33,378 nucleotides of DNA from CANNDT01 sp945876205 (GCA_947503365.1 CANNDT010000046.1:1-33378), one strand, 5' to 3'. Shown: positions 15,561-25,009, counted from the first letter of the stretch. Numbers and translations are program-made. The notes: generated by a model from the letters alone, not told the origin.

Positions 15561-15941
15561 CTACGAGGTCAGCGCCCTCACTGCCGCCAGCCCGGCAAAG
15601 AGGGCGCTGACCGATCCCAGTACCGACACCGCCGCGTAGAGAATCGCGGCCCCCGTGTCGTGGCGCTCCCACATCAGCCCCGTATCCAGCGCGAACGCGG
15701 AGAACGTGGTGAACCCGCCCAGCACCCCCGTCGTCAGAAACAGCCGCACCGATTCAGATGTGTCTTCTCCCCGATAGGTGAACCACCCCGCGAACAGGCC
15801 CATCACGAAACAGCCGGCGATGTTGACGAACAGCGTCCCTGCCGGATAGTTCGGCCCTGCCAGCATCAGCGCCGCGCGGTTCACGCCGTGACGCGCCGCG
15901 GCACCGATGCCGCCACCAAGACAGACCCACAGATACGTCAA
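15561..15941 (-). CDS. crcB: CrcB/Fluc fluoride channel
   Basis: A 126-residue, four-helix protein with the Fluc signatures: 'GGGIGAAARHGVNR', 'GTLFVNIAGCFVMG' and 'TGVLGGFTTFSAF', the last containing the TTFS track that lines the fluoride pore. Fluc proteins are dual-topology dimers that let fluoride leave the cell. The TTG at 15941 gives the normal family length (about 125) and follows GGGAGCGAG; a longer ATG start at 16043 would lie inside the divergent gene and add unrelated residues. No fluoride riboswitch fits in the short upstream region. It is a single gene, not paired with a second crcB here. Confidence 0.88.
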   Translation of the reverse strand: MTYLWVCLGGGIGAAARHGVNRAALMLAGPNYPAGTLFVNIAGCFVMGLFAGWFTYRGEDTSESVRLFLTTGVLGGFTTFSAFALDTGLMWERHDTGAAILYAAVSVLGSVSALFAGLAAVRALTS

Positions 15942-15956
15942 TAGCTCGCTCCCGCG

Positions 15957-15965
15957 AAATAATAG
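15957..15965. promoter_or_regulatory. Shared A/T island acting as -10 on both strands
   Basis: AAATAATAG in GC-rich DNA reads AATAAT (15958-15963) toward the PepSY-type gene, 8 nt before its ATG, and TATTAT (complement of 15959-15964) toward crcB, about 17 nt before its TTG. One A/T patch may therefore serve two divergent promoters. Confidence 0.4.
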
Positions 15966-15971
15966 CGTGTG

Positions 15972-16685
15972 ATGTCGGTGTGGACGCGGTGGGTACGGCA
16001 ACCCCAGGGCCTGTGGCTGCGCAAGGCGCTCTTCCAGGTGCATCTCTGGGTGGGGATCTCCCTGAGCCTCTACATCCTCGTCATCTGCCTCTCAGGGAGC
16101 GTCCTGGTCTATCGCAACGAGCTGTACGCCAGGTTCGTCCCCACCGGGAATTCGATCCCGGCGGGCTTCCGCGCCACCATGTGGCTGCTCGACCTGCACG
16201 ACAACCTGCTCTGGGGCCGCACCGGTCGCACCGTGAACGGCGTCGCCGCGATGCTCGTCCTGCTGCTGGCCGCAACCGGGGCGGTGGTCTGGTGGCCCGG
16301 CATGACCAGCTGGCGCCGCAGCCTCACCGTGGCCTTCAGGCGCCGGCAGCGCTTCACCTGGCGGCTGCACAGCGCGCTGGGATTCTGGTTCTTCGGCTTC
16401 GTGGTGATGTGGGGGATCTCGGGCCTCTACCTGGCGATTCCCCAGCCGTTCTCCGGTGCCGTGGAACGCCTCGAGGGGTTCGATCGCCTCTACCCCGCGG
16501 GTGAGAAGCTCCTGTACTGGATCGGCTACTCGCACTTCGGCCGCTTCGAGCGCCGCATCCCTGGCTGCGGACCGGCATGCGGCGCCACGCTCAAGGCCGT
16601 CTGGGCGTTCGTCGCGATCGTCCCTGTCGTGTTGCTCGTGACCGGCGTGCTGGTGTGGTGGAACCGCGTGCTCCGTCGGCTCTAG
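15972..16685 (+). CDS. PepSY-type transmembrane protein
   Basis: The 237-residue protein has four hydrophobic helices and the look of PepSY-associated TM proteins: 'LFQVHLWVGISLSLYILVICLSG' at the start (helix 1, about 20-44), 'LLDLHDNLLWG', 'ATGAVVWWPG', 'WRLHSALGFWFFGFVV' and a last helix before 'VWWNRVLRRL'. Conserved histidines at helix ends (H24, 'DLHD', 'RLHS') resemble haem-ligand positions in related membrane reductases; that is inference. Such proteins are linked to siderophore uptake or metal reduction. The stop shares CTAG with the convergent HD-GYP gene. GTG 15969 directly before the ATG is an alternative start. Confidence 0.78.
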   Translation: MSVWTRWVRQPQGLWLRKALFQVHLWVGISLSLYILVICLSGSVLVYRNELYARFVPTGNSIPAGFRATMWLLDLHDNLLWGRTGRTVNGVAAMLVLLLAATGAVVWWPGMTSWRRSLTVAFRRRQRFTWRLHSALGFWFFGFVVMWGISGLYLAIPQPFSGAVERLEGFDRLYPAGEKLLYWIGYSHFGRFERRIPGCGPACGATLKAVWAFVAIVPVVLLVTGVLVWWNRVLRRL

Positions 16686-17716
16686 TGCACAGCCTCAGAG
16701 GCGTGCACCAGCACCTGCCCGAGCGCATCGGCGACCATGGGATCGAACTGGCTGCCGCTGCAGCGCTCGATTTCACGCACCGCCATCGCCGGCGGCATCG
16801 GCGGCCGCTGCGTGTGGGGGTGGACCATCGAGTCGTAGGAATCCGCAATGGCGAGGATGCGCGCGCCAAGCGGGATGTCGGTGCCTTGCAGGCCGCGCGG
16901 GTAGCCGCTGCCATCGAACGCCTCGTGATGTGAGAGCACCAGCTCCGCGGCTCCGCGAAACCTCGGCAGGCTGCTCAGCAGGTCATGACCGGCGCGCGGA
17001 TGCTTTCGCATCACCGTCCACTCATCATCATCGAGCGGCGCGCACTTCGTCAGGATGGACGTGGGCACGTCGAGCTTGCCGATGTCGTGCAGCAGCGCTC
17101 CATGTTCGAGCTGCGTCAGCAGGTGATCGTTATCAGCAGTCCCCAGTTCCTCGGCGACGGCGAGCGTCAGCCGCGCCACGCGACGTGAATGTCCGCGGCC
17201 ATCGCGCTCATGGAACTGCAGCATTGAGATGAGGCTGTCAAGCGCCGCCTCATGGGTGGTCTGCGCCTCGGCCAGGACGGTCGCCAGCGATGCGCGGCGC
17301 GCCCGCAGGCGGTCCTGCAACGCCTGTTGCAGCTTGATGTCTCCCTGGGCCGCGGCATGCCAGTGGCCGCCAAGCGAGAGAGCCTCACGCAGCCGGTTCT
17401 GATCGAAGGGCTTCAGCAGATAGTCGACGACGTCGTTGCGGAGCGAGGAGACGGCGGTCTCAACGTCGCGGACCGCGCTGGCCATGATGATCGCGGTTTG
17501 AGGGAAGTTCTCGCGGATGCGCCAGGCGAGCCAGACGCCATCCTTGCCGGCCATGTTGACGTCGCACAGGGCAATGTCCGCCGGGGAGTGATTGAGCGAG
17601 TCGAGCGCCTCTTCGGCGCTACCAGCCCCCTGCACCGCATATCCGAAGGCATCCGCCCACGAAGCGACCCTGTCTCGCACCTCGTCATCGTCATCCACAA
17701 CCAGCACTGAGTGCAT
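16682..17716 (-). CDS. Response regulator with HD-GYP c-di-GMP phosphodiesterase domain
   Basis: A 344-residue protein. The receiver domain (1-~115) has acidic D8-D10, phospho-acceptor D52 in 'LCDVNMAGKDG', S80 and K102 ('LLKPF'). A coiled linker (about 118-165) leads to an HD-GYP domain (about 170-344) with 'GHSRRVARLTLAVAEE', HDIGK and 'HHEAFDGSGYPRGL', so the metal-binding HD and the GYP signature are intact. Such proteins hydrolyse c-di-GMP to GMP on phosphorylation. ATG 17716 has GGGGGGAG 7-12 nt upstream. No cognate histidine kinase is adjacent; the gene stands alone, tail to tail with the PepSY gene and divergent from typA. Confidence 0.92.
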   Translation of the reverse strand: MHSVLVVDDDDEVRDRVASWADAFGYAVQGAGSAEEALDSLNHSPADIALCDVNMAGKDGVWLAWRIRENFPQTAIIMASAVRDVETAVSSLRNDVVDYLLKPFDQNRLREALSLGGHWHAAAQGDIKLQQALQDRLRARRASLATVLAEAQTTHEAALDSLISMLQFHERDGRGHSRRVARLTLAVAEELGTADNDHLLTQLEHGALLHDIGKLDVPTSILTKCAPLDDDEWTVMRKHPRAGHDLLSSLPRFRGAAELVLSHHEAFDGSGYPRGLQGTDIPLGARILAIADSYDSMVHPHTQRPPMPPAMAVREIERCSGSQFDPMVADALGQVLVHASEAVH

Positions 17717-17860
17717 CCGTTAGCTCCCCCCGAGGTTCGGTTCGGTTCCTGCTTGATAGTAGGAAGCACAAAGGGGGGGGCAATCAACGAAGAACGACCG
17801 TATTGTTGAGCATTGCGCCCATAAACTCGACCATATCGAACGTTCGTTGCTCATCAATGC

Positions 17861-17866
17861 GATACT
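17861..17866 (+). promoter_or_regulatory. -10-like GATACT, 6 nt before the typA ATG
   Basis: GATACT is followed by GGGAAG and then the ATG at 17873. The GGGAAG could be read as a weak ribosome site, but if GATACT is the -10 the transcript would start at about the ATG. Confidence 0.4.
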
Positions 17867-17872
17867 GGGAAG

Positions 17873-19711
17873 ATGTCTCCGCACATAAAGAGCAAGCAGA
17901 TCGCGAATCCTCTCCGGCGTAATGTCGCGATCGTCGCGCACGTCGACCACGGCAAGACCACGCTCGTCGACGCGCTGCTGCAGCAGAGCGGCGTCTTCCG
18001 CGCCAACCAGCAGATGACCGAGCGCGTGATGGACAACACCGACCTCGAGCGCGAGCGCGGCATCACGATTCTGGCGAAGAACACCGCCGTTCACTACGGC
18101 GACTTCCTCATCAACATCGTCGACACGCCTGGCCACGCCGACTTCGGCGGCGAGGTCGAGCGCACCTTGTCGATGATCGACGGCATCATGCTGCTGGTGG
18201 ACGCCTCGGAAGGGCCGCTGCCGCAGACGCGCTTCGTGCTGCGCAAGGCGCTCGAGCGCGGGCTGCCGCCGATCGTCGTGATCAACAAGATCGACCGCCA
18301 GGATGCGCGCGTGCAGGAAGTGCTCAACGAGGTCTACGACCTCTTCATCGATCTCGACGCCACCGAGGACCAGATCGACTTTCCGGTGCTGTACACCAAC
18401 GCGCGGACGGGCACCGCGACCACCGACCTGGCGAAGCCGGGCGATACCCTGCGTCCACTTTTCCAGGCGATCATCGACCACATGCCGCCGCCGCGAGGCA
18501 ATCCCGAGGCGCCGCTCCAGATGCTGGTCGCGAACCTCGATTCGAGCGACTACCTGGGCCGCATCGCCATCGGGCGCATCTTCAACGGCACCGTGAAGCT
18601 GAACGATCCGATCGCCGTGCTGAAGCATGACGGCGAGGCGAAGGACACGAAGGTCACCAAGCTCTTCGCCTTCGACGGACTCAAGCGCGTGGAGATCGAA
18701 CAGGCGGCCGCCGGCGACATCGTCTGCCTCGCGGGCATCGAAGACATCACCATCGGCGACACGATTTCCGATCCCGAGCATCGCAACGCCATCCCGTTGA
18801 TCGCGGTTGACGAGCCGACCGTGTCGATGATTTTCGGCGTCAACACCTCGCCGGTGGCCGGCCGCGACGGCCAGTACGTCACGTCACGGAACCTGAGGGA
18901 GCGCCTCCAGAAGGAACTGCTGGGCAACGTGTCCGTGCGTGTCGAGGACACCGATACGCCCGAGCAAATGAAGGTGGTGGGCCGCGGCGAGCTTCAGCTC
19001 GCGATCCTGATCGAGATGATGCGCCGCGAAGGCTTTGAGCTGCAGGTGTCGCGGCCCGACATCGTCACCAAGGAGATCAACGGCGTCAAGATGGAGCCGA
19101 TCGAGGACCTGATCATCGACGTGCCGGAAGAGTTCCAGGGGGTGGTCATCGCGCAGGCCGGGCAGCGGCGCGGCATCCTGAGCAAGATGGTCAATCACGG
19201 GAGCGGGCGAGTGAGGCTCGAGTTCCGCATTCCCGCCCGCGGCCTGATCGGCTTCCGGTCGCAGTTTCTCACCGACACGAAAGGCACCGGCATCCTGAAC
19301 CACCTGTTCGCCGGCTGGGAACCGTGGCACGGCGGGATCGCGTCGCGGGTGAACGGCGTGCTGGTGGCCGACCGCACAGGCGTGGCAACGTCGTTTGCCA
19401 TTTGGAACCTGCAGGAACGGGGCGAGATCTTCATCGACCCGCAAACGCAGGTATACGAGGGCATGATCGTCGGGGAGAACGCCCGTCAGCGCGACATGGA
19501 CGTCAACGTCTGCAAGGAAAAAAAGCAGACCAACATGCGCGCCTCGAGCGCCGACGAGGCGATCCGCATCATCCCGCCGCGCCTGCTCAGCCTGGAGCAG
19601 GCGATCGAGTTCATCAATGACGATGAGCTGGTGGAAATAACGCCGAAGAGCATCCGCTTGCGGAAGCGGATACTCGCGGCGAACGCGCGGCCGAAGCCTG
19701 TTGACGATTAG
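17873..19711 (+). CDS. typA: Translational GTPase TypA/BipA
   Basis: The 612-residue protein has the normal length and order for TypA: G1 AHVDHGKTT (22-30), switch I 'RERGITI' (60-66), G3 DTPGH (84-88) and G4 NKID (138-141), then the EF-G-like domains II, III and V and the TypA-specific C-terminal domain including 'RGLIGFRSQFLTDTKGTGI' and 'KEKKQTNMRASSADEA'. It binds 70S ribosomes and helps 50S assembly, mainly under cold or stress conditions. It is a single gene, divergent from the HD-GYP regulator. Confidence 0.97.
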   Translation: MSPHIKSKQIANPLRRNVAIVAHVDHGKTTLVDALLQQSGVFRANQQMTERVMDNTDLERERGITILAKNTAVHYGDFLINIVDTPGHADFGGEVERTLSMIDGIMLLVDASEGPLPQTRFVLRKALERGLPPIVVINKIDRQDARVQEVLNEVYDLFIDLDATEDQIDFPVLYTNARTGTATTDLAKPGDTLRPLFQAIIDHMPPPRGNPEAPLQMLVANLDSSDYLGRIAIGRIFNGTVKLNDPIAVLKHDGEAKDTKVTKLFAFDGLKRVEIEQAAAGDIVCLAGIEDITIGDTISDPEHRNAIPLIAVDEPTVSMIFGVNTSPVAGRDGQYVTSRNLRERLQKELLGNVSVRVEDTDTPEQMKVVGRGELQLAILIEMMRREGFELQVSRPDIVTKEINGVKMEPIEDLIIDVPEEFQGVVIAQAGQRRGILSKMVNHGSGRVRLEFRIPARGLIGFRSQFLTDTKGTGILNHLFAGWEPWHGGIASRVNGVLVADRTGVATSFAIWNLQERGEIFIDPQTQVYEGMIVGENARQRDMDVNVCKEKKQTNMRASSADEAIRIIPPRLLSLEQAIEFINDDELVEITPKSIRLRKRILAANARPKPVDD

Positions 19712-20003
19712 CGCGATGACTTGAACTCGGTACCGCTGCCGCCGGCGCCTGACCGACTCCTTGGGTAATGCCTCCAGCTGCTAAGGCGCAAGGGAGGTGC
19801 CAGTTATTCGACACCCATGCCAGAACTCTGACAGGACTGCAACCACCGTGTGCCGATCTGGATCAATTTCCAGCGGAGTCTGAAGCGCAGGGGCGTGCAA
19901 TAGCGTGGTGTCTCGTGCACGAGCTCGTGTGCCATGTTTGGGCACGGCAATTGCCCTAAGCTCCGGCACCTGCACTCCGCAGGGTGTGAACCAGGAGGTT
20001 CCC
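19712..20003. other. Intergenic region before mreB
   Basis: There is no gene in these 292 bases. Two small dyads are visible near the right end: GTGCC-7 nt-GGCAC (19929-19945) and the 10-bp palindrome GGCAATTGCC (19946-19955). AGGAGG at 19993-19998 is the mreB ribosome site. The rest shows no structure I can support. Confidence 0.5.
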
Positions 20004-21026
20004 GTGTTCCTCGGCGCGCTGCAGTTCATGTCCAACGACCTCGCGATCGACTTGGGGACCGCCAACACGTGCGTGTTCGCCCGCGGCCGGGGCATCGTCC
20101 TCAGCGAGCCCTCGATCGTGGCCTTCAACAACATCAACGACACCATCGAGGCGGTAGGCAACGAGGCGAAGGAGATGATCGGCCGCACGCCGGGATGCAT
20201 CACGGCGGTGAAGCCGATGCGCGACGGGGTCATTGCCGACTTCGAAGCCGCCGAGAAGATGCTCGGCTACTTCATCAAGAAATCCCAGAAGAACAGCCGG
20301 TTCGTCCGGCCTCGCGTGGTCATCGGCGTGCCATCGCAGATTACCCAGGTGGAACGGCGCGCGGTCAAGGACAGCGCCTACCGGGCCAAGGCGAGCGACG
20401 TGCACCTGATCGAGGAGGGCATGGCCGCGGCGATCGGTGCCGGGCTGCCGATCACCGAAGCCTATGGAAACATGATCGTGGACATCGGCGGCGGCACGAC
20501 CGACATCGCGGTCATCTCGCTGGCCGGCGTGGTCTACAGCCGGTCGGTGCGCGTCGCCGGCAACGCCATGGACGAGGCGATCATCAACTACGTGAAGCGC
20601 GAGCACAACCTGCTCATCGGCGAGCGCACGGCCGAGCGCGTGAAGATGGAGCTGGGGTCGGCTTCGCTCCTGCCGCGGCGCAAGGAAATGGAAGTGAAGG
20701 GCCGCCACACGCTCGAAGGCAAGCCCGTTACCGTGGTGCTCAACGACGACCAGATTCGGGAGGCGCTCGAGGATCCGATCCGCCAGATCGTGCAGGCGGT
20801 GCGCGACGCGCTCGAGCGCACGCCGCCGGAACTCTCGGCCGACATCTGCGATCGCGGCATCGTGCTGAGCGGCGGCGGGGCGCTCCTGCAGAACATGGAC
20901 GAGCGGCTGCGGCGCGAAACCGGGCTGCCCGTGTCGATTGCCGAAGACCCCCTCTCATCGGTGGTCCTCGGCGCCGGCAAGATGTTGTCGGACTTTAACC
21001 TGCTGAAGAAGATCTCACTGGACTAG
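20004..21026 (+). CDS. mreB: Rod-shape actin homologue MreB
   Basis: The 340-residue protein has the MreB/Hsp70 actin fold signatures: phosphate-1 'DLAIDLGTANT', 'KPMRDGVIADFEAAEKML', 'VIGVPSQITQVERRAVKDSA', phosphate-2 'MIVDIGGGTTDIAVISLAG', 'NLLIGERTAERVK' and adenosine motif 'IVLSGGGALLQN'. It polymerises under the inner membrane and guides peptidoglycan synthesis. GTG 20004 is chosen because AGGAGG lies 5 nt upstream and the short hydrophobic start (MFLGALQFMSND) matches the membrane-binding N terminus of MreB; ATG 20028 would remove it. No mreC/mreD follows: the next gene is convergent and shares the stop CTAG. It could be a second mreB copy or the main one separated from its usual partners. 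Confidence 0.95.
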   Translation: MFLGALQFMSNDLAIDLGTANTCVFARGRGIVLSEPSIVAFNNINDTIEAVGNEAKEMIGRTPGCITAVKPMRDGVIADFEAAEKMLGYFIKKSQKNSRFVRPRVVIGVPSQITQVERRAVKDSAYRAKASDVHLIEEGMAAAIGAGLPITEAYGNMIVDIGGGTTDIAVISLAGVVYSRSVRVAGNAMDEAIINYVKREHNLLIGERTAERVKMELGSASLLPRRKEMEVKGRHTLEGKPVTVVLNDDQIREALEDPIRQIVQAVRDALERTPPELSADICDRGIVLSGGGALLQNMDERLRRETGLPVSIAEDPLSSVVLGAGKMLSDFNLLKKISLD

Positions 21027-21373
21027 ACCCATTCTGGGGGCGGCTGAATCGTCGGTTCCGGTGTCTTGCCGGGATCGGCTCTGCCGCTTCCTTCCAACCT
21101 GCTGATCGCGCGGACCGTCATATCGTGGTCGCAGACGATCTGGCAGGACAGCCGGACCCCGGTCAGCCCGCGCTCTTCCATCTTCATCTTTTCGGCCCTG
21201 GTCATCCTCGCCGGCTCGCCGGCAATGAACTCCACCCGGCACGTCGTGCAGCGGGCGTTGCCGCCGCAGGCGTGCAGGACGTCCACGTGCGCATCCTGCT
21301 CGATTGCCAGCACCAGGCGCTTTCCCTCTTCCACATCTACGGTGTCAAACCCTTCAACGGTCAGCTTCGGCAT
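21023..21373 (-). CDS. 2Fe-2S ferredoxin, adrenodoxin-type spacing
   Basis: A 116-residue ferredoxin with cluster cysteines C36, C42, C45 and C77 (C-x5-C-x2-C ... C), the spacing of adrenodoxin/Isc-type rather than plant-type proteins. Strands 'PKLTVEGFDTVDVEEG' and the helix after it fit the beta-grasp fold. A non-conserved Pro-rich tail (about 96-116) ends at a stop that shares CTAG with mreB. It probably acts as a soluble electron carrier in the cytoplasm; the partner is unknown and no isc genes are nearby. Confidence 0.9.
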   Translation of the reverse strand: MPKLTVEGFDTVDVEEGKRLVLAIEQDAHVDVLHACGGNARCTTCRVEFIAGEPARMTRAEKMKMEERGLTGVRLSCQIVCDHDMTVRAISRLEGSGRADPGKTPEPTIQPPPEWV

Positions 21374-21380
21374 GGCCGCT

Positions 21381-21386
21381 ATGTTA
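21381..21386 (-). promoter_or_regulatory. -10-like TAACAT, 7 nt before the ferredoxin ATG
   Basis: On the minus strand TAACAT is followed by 7 nt and the ATG at 21373. The ferredoxin and the divergent gene at 21403 are only 29 bp apart, so both promoters must be packed into or around this gap. Confidence 0.4.
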
Positions 21387-21402
21387 ACGTATCGAACTGA
21401 TC

Positions 21403-21903
21403 ATGTCGGATACCTCAACCGTCCCCGCCGTCCCGCGTCCTTCCGAGTTGTGGAAACAGCTGTCGCCCGAGCGCAAGCAGCAGGCGGCCGAAGCCTTCTG
21501 GCACGACGAGAACGGCGGCGTCGAGCAGGCCGAGGCGCTGATGGCGATCGCGCAGCGGATCAAGTTCCGCGTCAAGAGCGTCGTCGGCATGCCGGTGGAG
21601 AAGAAGGCGAAGCAGTTGATCGCCCTCCCCGTGGTGTCGGAGATGGTTGCCGCGCGCCTGCTGGTGGCGTATCACCTCGTGCACCAGCGGCCGATGATGG
21701 GCGCGTTTCTCGACGCGCTGGGCATCAAGCACGAAGAGGGGCTGATTTCCGAAGAGGATATCCAGCCGCCTGACGCCGAGAAGCTCAAGGCCGCCGCCGA
21801 GACGCTCTCGGCGGCCTATCCCCCCGAAGATGTGAAGGTCTACCTCACGACGCTGACGTGGCAGGACCCCGACACCTGGGGTGGCCTCGCGGAAAGCCTC
21901 TAA
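21403..21903 (+). CDS. Conserved-looking soluble protein of unknown function
   Basis: The 166-residue acidic, mostly helical protein has no signal peptide or membrane segment. Notable stretches are 'SELWKQLSPERKQQAAEAFW' near the start, 'KAKQLIALPVVSEMVAARLLVAYHL' in the middle and 'YPPEDVKVYLTTLTWQDPDTWGG' near the end. I do not recognise a family. It lies 2 nt before terC and is surely cotranscribed with it. It is divergent from the ferredoxin gene. Confidence 0.75.
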   Translation: MSDTSTVPAVPRPSELWKQLSPERKQQAAEAFWHDENGGVEQAEALMAIAQRIKFRVKSVVGMPVEKKAKQLIALPVVSEMVAARLLVAYHLVHQRPMMGAFLDALGIKHEEGLISEEDIQPPDAEKLKAAAETLSAAYPPEDVKVYLTTLTWQDPDTWGGLAESL

Positions 21904-21905
21904 CC

Positions 21906-22646
<741 letters not shown>

Positions 22647-23241
22647 TCAACTCGAAGAGCGGCTCGTAAATCTCCGCGCTCTGGCGGCCGCGCACCTTCA
22701 ACGAGTGATCGCCGCCTCGCACGATGTGCAGCGTCACCGGCGCCTGCATCGTGGCGATGATCGGTTGCAGCTCTGACGGCGTGCCGAACACGTCGTGCTC
22801 TCCCTGGATAATCAGCACCGGCGAGGTGATCGCGGGCAGATGCGCGGTCCGCGGCTGGTCCGGCTTGCCCGGAGGATGCAGCGGATAGCCGAGCGCGATG
22901 ACGCCTTCGAGACCATCGATGTCGCCGTGCGCGGCCAGGTGTGTCGCCATCCGCCCGCCCATCGACTTGCCGCCGATGAACAGCCGCCGGCCGGCTCGCT
23001 TGCCCTGACGCGCGGTCTCGATGACCTCACGGAAACGTCCCTCGAGTACCGGCGCTTTGTCCGGCACGCGACGCTTCTGATCGATGTAGGGAAAGTTGAA
23101 GGTGACGACATCGATGCCGAGAGCGGCGAGGCTTTTGCCGAAGGCGATCATGAACGGATGCCGTTCGCCGGCGCCCGCGCCGTGGGCGAGGACCAGCAGG
23201 GCGTTGAGCGACCGTTCGGCGTTTGCCGGATACTCCAACAC

Positions 23242-23958
23242 CTAACCGGCGCGCAGCTTGTCGAGATAGCGGCGGATGCGCCGCGCGTTGGTACCGGCGT
23301 CGTTGCGGCCGATGCGCGAGACCGAACGGACATCGACGCGCGTGCCCGAGCCCCATGTCGTCAGCCGGACGACGATGTCGTCCTTGAAGCCGAACCATCT
23401 GGTGGTGTCGGTGGCTTCAATCCGGCCCGTCGACTTGTCGGCGGTGACGATCTGCCAGCCTTCCGACTGGGCCGCGACGAGCGCCTTGTCGAAGGTCTGT
23501 TCGCGAGGAGTCGGTAGCGTGATCGGCTCGAGATCCGGATAGCCCTCACGCTGCTGCTTGATCAGCTCCGGCGGCCGCTCGAGCGAGTTGGCCGCATCCA
23601 CGCGCAGCGGCACGACGGCTTCGAACGCGGGCGGGTTTTCCAGGTCGGTCGTGATGTCGTGGATCGGCGGTGAGTTGCGGGCCGAGCGCTGCCACTGATA
23701 GGGAAGGGCAAAGGCGACGAGCCCGAGGACCAGCGCCAGCCCGGCCACGAGCGGGATCCGCCGTCCGCCGCGGAAGTACGCAAAGGCACCCGCGCCGAGC
23801 GCAGCGACCATTCCTCCCGCGCCGAGATACGCCGCCCATCGCAGCACGCTGAAGGCGGATTGCAGCTCGATCAGTCCCATTCGATAGAGCGGCCCCGACA
23901 ATGCCAGCAGGATCACGCCCAGGACTGAAACCAGGCACGCGGCAAGAGCAATAGGCAC
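23242..23958 (-). CDS. DUF1499 membrane protein
   Basis: The 238-residue protein has three N-terminal helices (about 3-23, 41-63 and 70-87). A soluble domain follows with the DUF1499 pattern 'PPIHDITTDLENPP', a central helix 'TFDKALVAAQSEGWQIV', 'GRIEATDTTRWFGFKDDIVVRL' and 'TRVDVRSVSRIGRNDAGTNARRIRRYL'. The function of DUF1499 is unknown. GTG 23958 begins the first helix, and a TACAAT lies 6 nt upstream on this strand, so this start is well supported. It forms a two-gene operon with the alpha/beta hydrolase. Confidence 0.85.
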   Translation of the reverse strand: MPIALAACLVSVLGVILLALSGPLYRMGLIELQSAFSVLRWAAYLGAGGMVAALGAGAFAYFRGGRRIPLVAGLALVLGLVAFALPYQWQRSARNSPPIHDITTDLENPPAFEAVVPLRVDAANSLERPPELIKQQREGYPDLEPITLPTPREQTFDKALVAAQSEGWQIVTADKSTGRIEATDTTRWFGFKDDIVVRLTTWGSGTRVDVRSVSRIGRNDAGTNARRIRRYLDKLRAG

Positions 23959-23964
23959 GAGGCG

Positions 23965-23970
23965 ATTGTA
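23965..23970 (-). promoter_or_regulatory. -10-like TACAAT, 6 nt before a GTG start
   Basis: On the minus strand TACAAT is followed by CGCCTC and the GTG at 23958. This places the transcription start at about the start codon of the DUF1499 gene. Confidence 0.5.
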
Positions 23971-23976
23971 GCGCCA

Positions 23977-23982
23977 TAGACT
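23977..23982 (+). promoter_or_regulatory. -10-like TAGACT, 7 nt before the rsgA ATG
   Basis: TAGACT is followed by AGGTGTG and the ATG at 23990. The divergent DUF1499 promoter is only 6 bp away, so the two start sites lie back to back within 32 bp. Confidence 0.45.
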
Positions 23983-23989
23983 AGGTGTG

Positions 23990-25009
23990 ATGCGATTGGA
24001 CGAGCTGGGTTGGAACGAGAGCTTCGCGCGCCACTTCGACGCGTTGGCGTCGAAAGGGGACGTCGAGCCCGCGCGCGTGGCGATCGAGTTCAACCACATC
24101 TATCGCGTCTACGTCGAAGGCGGGGAGTTCGACGCGACGCTGTCGGGCCGAATGAAGCATCAGGCCGCGAGTCGCAGTGAGCTGCCCGCGGTGGGCGATT
24201 GGGTAGCGGTCCGCAAGAGGCCCGATGAAGCGCAAGGCGCGATCGTCGCCGTGCTTCCGCGGCGCAGTCGCTTCTCCCGGAAGATGGCGGGCAACGTCAC
24301 CGGCGAGCAGGTCGTGGCCGCCAACATCGACGTCGTCTTCAGCGTGATGGCGCTCGACGCCGACTTCAGCGTCCGTCGTCTCGAGCGCTACCTGCTGATG
24401 GCCCGGGAGAGCGGGGCCGATCCCGTCGTCCTCCTCACCAAGCCGGACGTCTGCGACGACGTGCCCGCGCGCGTGGCCGAGGTCGAGGCGATGGCCAGCG
24501 GCGTGCCCGTGCACGTGCTCAGCCCGAAGTTCAATCAGGGCATCGACGTCGTGGCCGCGTACCTGCCGCCGGGCCGAACCGGCGCGCTGCTCGGATCGTC
24601 AGGCGTTGGCAAGACGACGATCATCAATCGGTTGGCCGGGGACGAGGCGCGCAAGACACGCGAGGTGCGCGGCGCCGACTCGAAGGGACGCCATACGACG
24701 ACCCATCGCGAGCTCGTCGTGCTGCCGAACGGCGGCCTGATTATCGATACACCAGGCATGCGGGAGCTGCAACTGTGGGAAGCCGGCGATGCGGTGCAGG
24801 AGACCTTCGAGGATGTCGATGCGCTGGCGGCGAACTGTCATTTCACCGATTGCCGTCATCGCGACGAACCACGATGCGCGGTGAAGGCCGCTGTCGCCGG
24901 GGGAACCCTACTGCCCGACCGGCTCGCCAGTTACCGGCGGCTGCAGGACGAACTGGATCTGCTCAGGCGGAATCGGCGTGAACGGGACTGGGAGCCGCGT
25001 GGCCGGTGA
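23990..25009 (+). CDS. rsgA: Ribosome small-subunit GTPase RsgA
   Basis: The 339-residue protein shows the circularly permuted GTPase plan of RsgA: an N-terminal OB domain (to about 110), G4 as 'LTKPD' before the P-loop, then 'GSSGVGKTT' near residue 201, G2/G3 'RHTTTHRE' and 'DTPGMRELQ', and a C-terminal zinc domain with C/H ligands in 'NCHFTDCRHRDEPRC'. It acts in late 30S maturation. Start ATG 23990 (or the adjacent GTG 23987). The last 102 bp overlap the convergent AAA ATPase gene, where both proteins have low-conservation tails. Confidence 0.95.
   Translation: MRLDELGWNESFARHFDALASKGDVEPARVAIEFNHIYRVYVEGGEFDATLSGRMKHQAASRSELPAVGDWVAVRKRPDEAQGAIVAVLPRRSRFSRKMAGNVTGEQVVAANIDVVFSVMALDADFSVRRLERYLLMARESGADPVVLLTKPDVCDDVPARVAEVEAMASGVPVHVLSPKFNQGIDVVAAYLPPGRTGALLGSSGVGKTTIINRLAGDEARKTREVRGADSKGRHTTTHRELVVLPNGGLIIDTPGMRELQLWEAGDAVQETFEDVDALAANCHFTDCRHRDEPRCAVKAAVAGGTLLPDRLASYRRLQDELDLLRRNRRERDWEPRGR

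Noticed and set aside
15942..15971. Fluoride riboswitch before crcB
   Set aside because: Too little sequence before the divergent gene, and the conserved riboswitch motifs are not visible.
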